From NCBI GenBank assembly GCA_014843695.1, contig CM026386.1, positions 84,681,791-84,745,790 of the forward strand: a DNA stretch of 64,000 nt. Direction: 5' to 3'. Of the stretch, positions 62,441 through 64,000 are shown in pieces (the first letter of the stretch is position 1; each line of letters opens with the position of its first letter). The position numbers and the translations under genes were made by a program. This DNA is from Archivesica marissinica. Its lineage: Eukaryota > Mollusca > Bivalvia > Venerida > Vesicomyidae. The notes under the pieces were generated by a model. That model saw only the letters and a list, made by a program, of their open reading frames with translations. It ran no database searches and was not told where the DNA came from.

Positions 62441-62739
62441 CAGGCGGATATGTAGTCCAGTGGTAACACGCTGGACTGGTAATTCACGGATCGCAGGTTC
62501 GATCCCCCGTCTGACCATAATAAAATTAACAGTCTTTCAGATGGGACGTTAAACCGAGGTCTCATGTCGGTGCTTTACACCGTGCACGTAAAAGAACCAG
62601 TGGAGATTCTGGAATGGGTCTCTGTCTGTATCATGCACTATCCTCCAACATCTAAAATAACTAATCTCTTCAGGAGCCGTCGCTCATATGGGCAACCGGT
62701 AGCGACGATAAATAAACGTAAAACACACACACACACACG
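62441..62739 (+). mobile_element. SINE, family A
   Basis: Head GGCGGATATGTAGTCCAGTG with box A TAGTCCAGTGG, box B GGTTCGATCCC, complete body and tail, followed by a (CA)n run. Best-preserved plus-strand copy with the one at 22912. Confidence 0.85.
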
Positions 62740-62984
62740 CAATAAAGAATTAAAGTTCTATGAATATAACACTAACAGTACAGTAATAACAAGAAGTTTT
62801 TCATTTTTAAAAACTATGTATTATATATGGTACGCTACGTCTATCTATCTTCCTATTAGTCAAACCCCTGATGGGGACCTTAGACTTTGACGCGCGTCAA
62901 CTGACAAGAATGTTAGTAAGAAATGAAATAAAAGATGATAAAAGAATGATGTTAGGTTGGTTAAAAACAGGTTAAGAACAGGGC

Positions 62985-63460
62985 AGGTTTATTTAGGGAG
63001 AAACATGTTCAATCCGACTTACAGCCAGACTGAACTGTGGGCCAGACAAGGTGACAATATCTGGGGGCAAAGCATTCCAGTGGACAATGGTTCTTGGAAA
63101 GAAGGAATATTTATGGTAGTCAGTCACTGTTTGGATCTGTCGGAATGCTTGGGAATGGGATGTTCTGGAAGATCTTGTATTTGGGGTAAGGTAGTTTTCA
63201 GCTTGAATGGCAACTTGGTTATGAAGGATGTTGTGGAACATAACCAATCTTTGCGACGAAGGTCAAGGCGTTTCCAATTTAGGGAGTTCAGCATTTCTGT
63301 GACACTGGACGTTCGGCCGTAGTCTTGTTTGGCCCAGCGGGCAGCTCTGCGCTGTACAGACTCAAGCTGGTCTATGAGAACTGCCGTATACGGTGACCAA
63401 AGTGGTACGTATAGTCCCGGTACGCTAGTGCAGTGGTACGCTTCGTCCGACATACCAATT
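62985..63460 (-). pseudogene. Non-LTR ORF2 C-terminal part, minus-strand member of a back-to-back pair
   Basis: The minus strand: LYVPLWSPYTAVLIDQLESV + QRRAARWAKQDYG, SVTEMLNSLNWKRLDLRRKD, then after a frameshift near 63190 MFHNILHNQVAIQAENYLTP, DYHKYSFFPRTIVHWNALPP and stop. The QRRAARW...SVTxML-LxWxxLxxRR and YSFFPRTIVxWNxLP series is a CR1/L2-like C-terminus. Confidence 0.7.
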
Positions 63461-63489
63461 GGACTATGCTTTTTATTTCCTTTTGGTTT

Positions 63490-64000
63490 TCATTTACTAT
63501 AATGAGCAAAGAACCTGGCCATTGACATATCCGAAGATCTTTCGTGGAATAAACATATATAAATCGTATTACAACAAATGCTAACAAAACATATGGTTTC
63601 ATGCGTAGAAATATTCAAACTAGAAATACAGACATCCGTGAGCTGGCATGCAAGACCCTGGTCAGGCCACAACTTGAATACCTTCCTCCATCTGGAGCCC
63701 ATATACCCAACAAAATATTAATAAGATAGAAATGCTTCAACGTAGAGCAGTCCGTTGGGTAAAACATAACTCTTCCAGGCATGACAGTGTCACCTCCATG
63801 CAAAATGAACTTGGATGGCAGACCTTACAGGACAGACGAAATGACGCCCGACTGACAATGTTCTATAAAATAGTTTATGGACTTGTAGCAGTCCCAGTCC
63901 CAGAATACTTAGAGCGCCCGGTGAGAATGACCCACCACATGCATCGCCTTTCCTATTGGCACATTCTCGCCACTGGCAATTTCTATAAATACTCATTTTT
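63490..64000 (+). pseudogene. Non-LTR ORF2 C-terminal part, plus-strand member, runs off the right edge
   Basis: The plus strand: LAIDISEDLSWNKHI, NRITTNANKTYGFMRRNIQT, RELACKTLVRPQLEYLPPSG, then after a frameshift QRRAVRWVKHNSSRHDSVTS, LQDRRNDARLTMFYKIVYGL, and FYKYSF at the window end. Same protein segment as the copy at 62985-63460 but clearly diverged and pointing away from it. Confidence 0.7.

Noticed and set aside
22912..62739. Genuine tRNA genes at the box A/box B pairs
   Set aside because: Acceptor or T-stem pairing fails or is incomplete, and each head is followed by a conserved SINE body and tail shared between copies.

Overview
This window looks like eukaryotic DNA from a marine or freshwater invertebrate, most probably a bivalve mollusc. 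The base composition is AT-rich and genes are sparse and intron-split. The transposon mix (piggyBac, hAT, Tc1, DIRS/Ngaro-like, Bel/Pao, several non-LTR families) and the tRNA-derived SINEs are of the kind that fill mollusc genomes. The one host gene has the ARM and TIR domains of a class expanded in bivalves. Species cannot be fixed from the sequence. There is no operon, phage or CRISPR. A run of 1000 N (16600-17599) is an assembly gap.

Layout. 1-16.6 kb is a graveyard of broken transposases, nearly all on the minus strand: a spliced piggyBac N-terminal half (1-1936) running off the left edge, with a 0.9 kb inverted-repeat element in its intron; a Bel/Pao-type gag remnant; a Tc1/mariner scrap; fragments of two poorly known transposase-like families; an SGNH-hydrolase scrap; a DIRS/Ngaro-like gag plus RT start; a multi-exon hAT transposase gene (15796-11468) into which a second hAT element with an 8-bp target duplication has jumped; and a second, frameshifted piggyBac cut by the gap. 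17.6-20.3 kb is a 37-bp satellite. 20.3-42 kb has no host gene. It holds SINEs of at least four families, non-LTR C-terminal fragments, one full-length but dead Tc1 element (26170-27743) and a long series of minisatellites.

42.4-57.1 kb (minus strand) is the important part: an intact seven-exon gene whose splice phases all agree (831 residues plus stop). It encodes a disordered N-terminus, ARM-like helical repeats, a TIR domain with the S-x2-Y-x2-S-x2-C-x2-E signature of NAD-cleaving TIRs, and a C-terminal SAM domain. This is a SARM1-like parts list in a different order (ARM-TIR-SAM). Two of its introns carry minisatellites made from the 3' end of the preceding exon together with its 5' splice site: about 12 copies after exon 3 and about 30 after exon 4. 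The codon of the putative catalytic Glu is split by the exon 4/5 intron, the same intron that holds the 30 decoy donors.

57.1-64 kb contains a 16-bp minisatellite, a 22-bp perfect hairpin, another SINE, and several non-LTR reverse-transcriptase pieces. One of these has a twin-priming-like inversion, and two are arranged back to back at the right edge.

Recurring theme: tandem arrays here repeatedly start from a functional boundary, namely two exon/donor junctions in one gene and the promoter heads of two unrelated SINEs. I regard this, together with the ARM-TIR-SAM gene, as the main discovery candidate.
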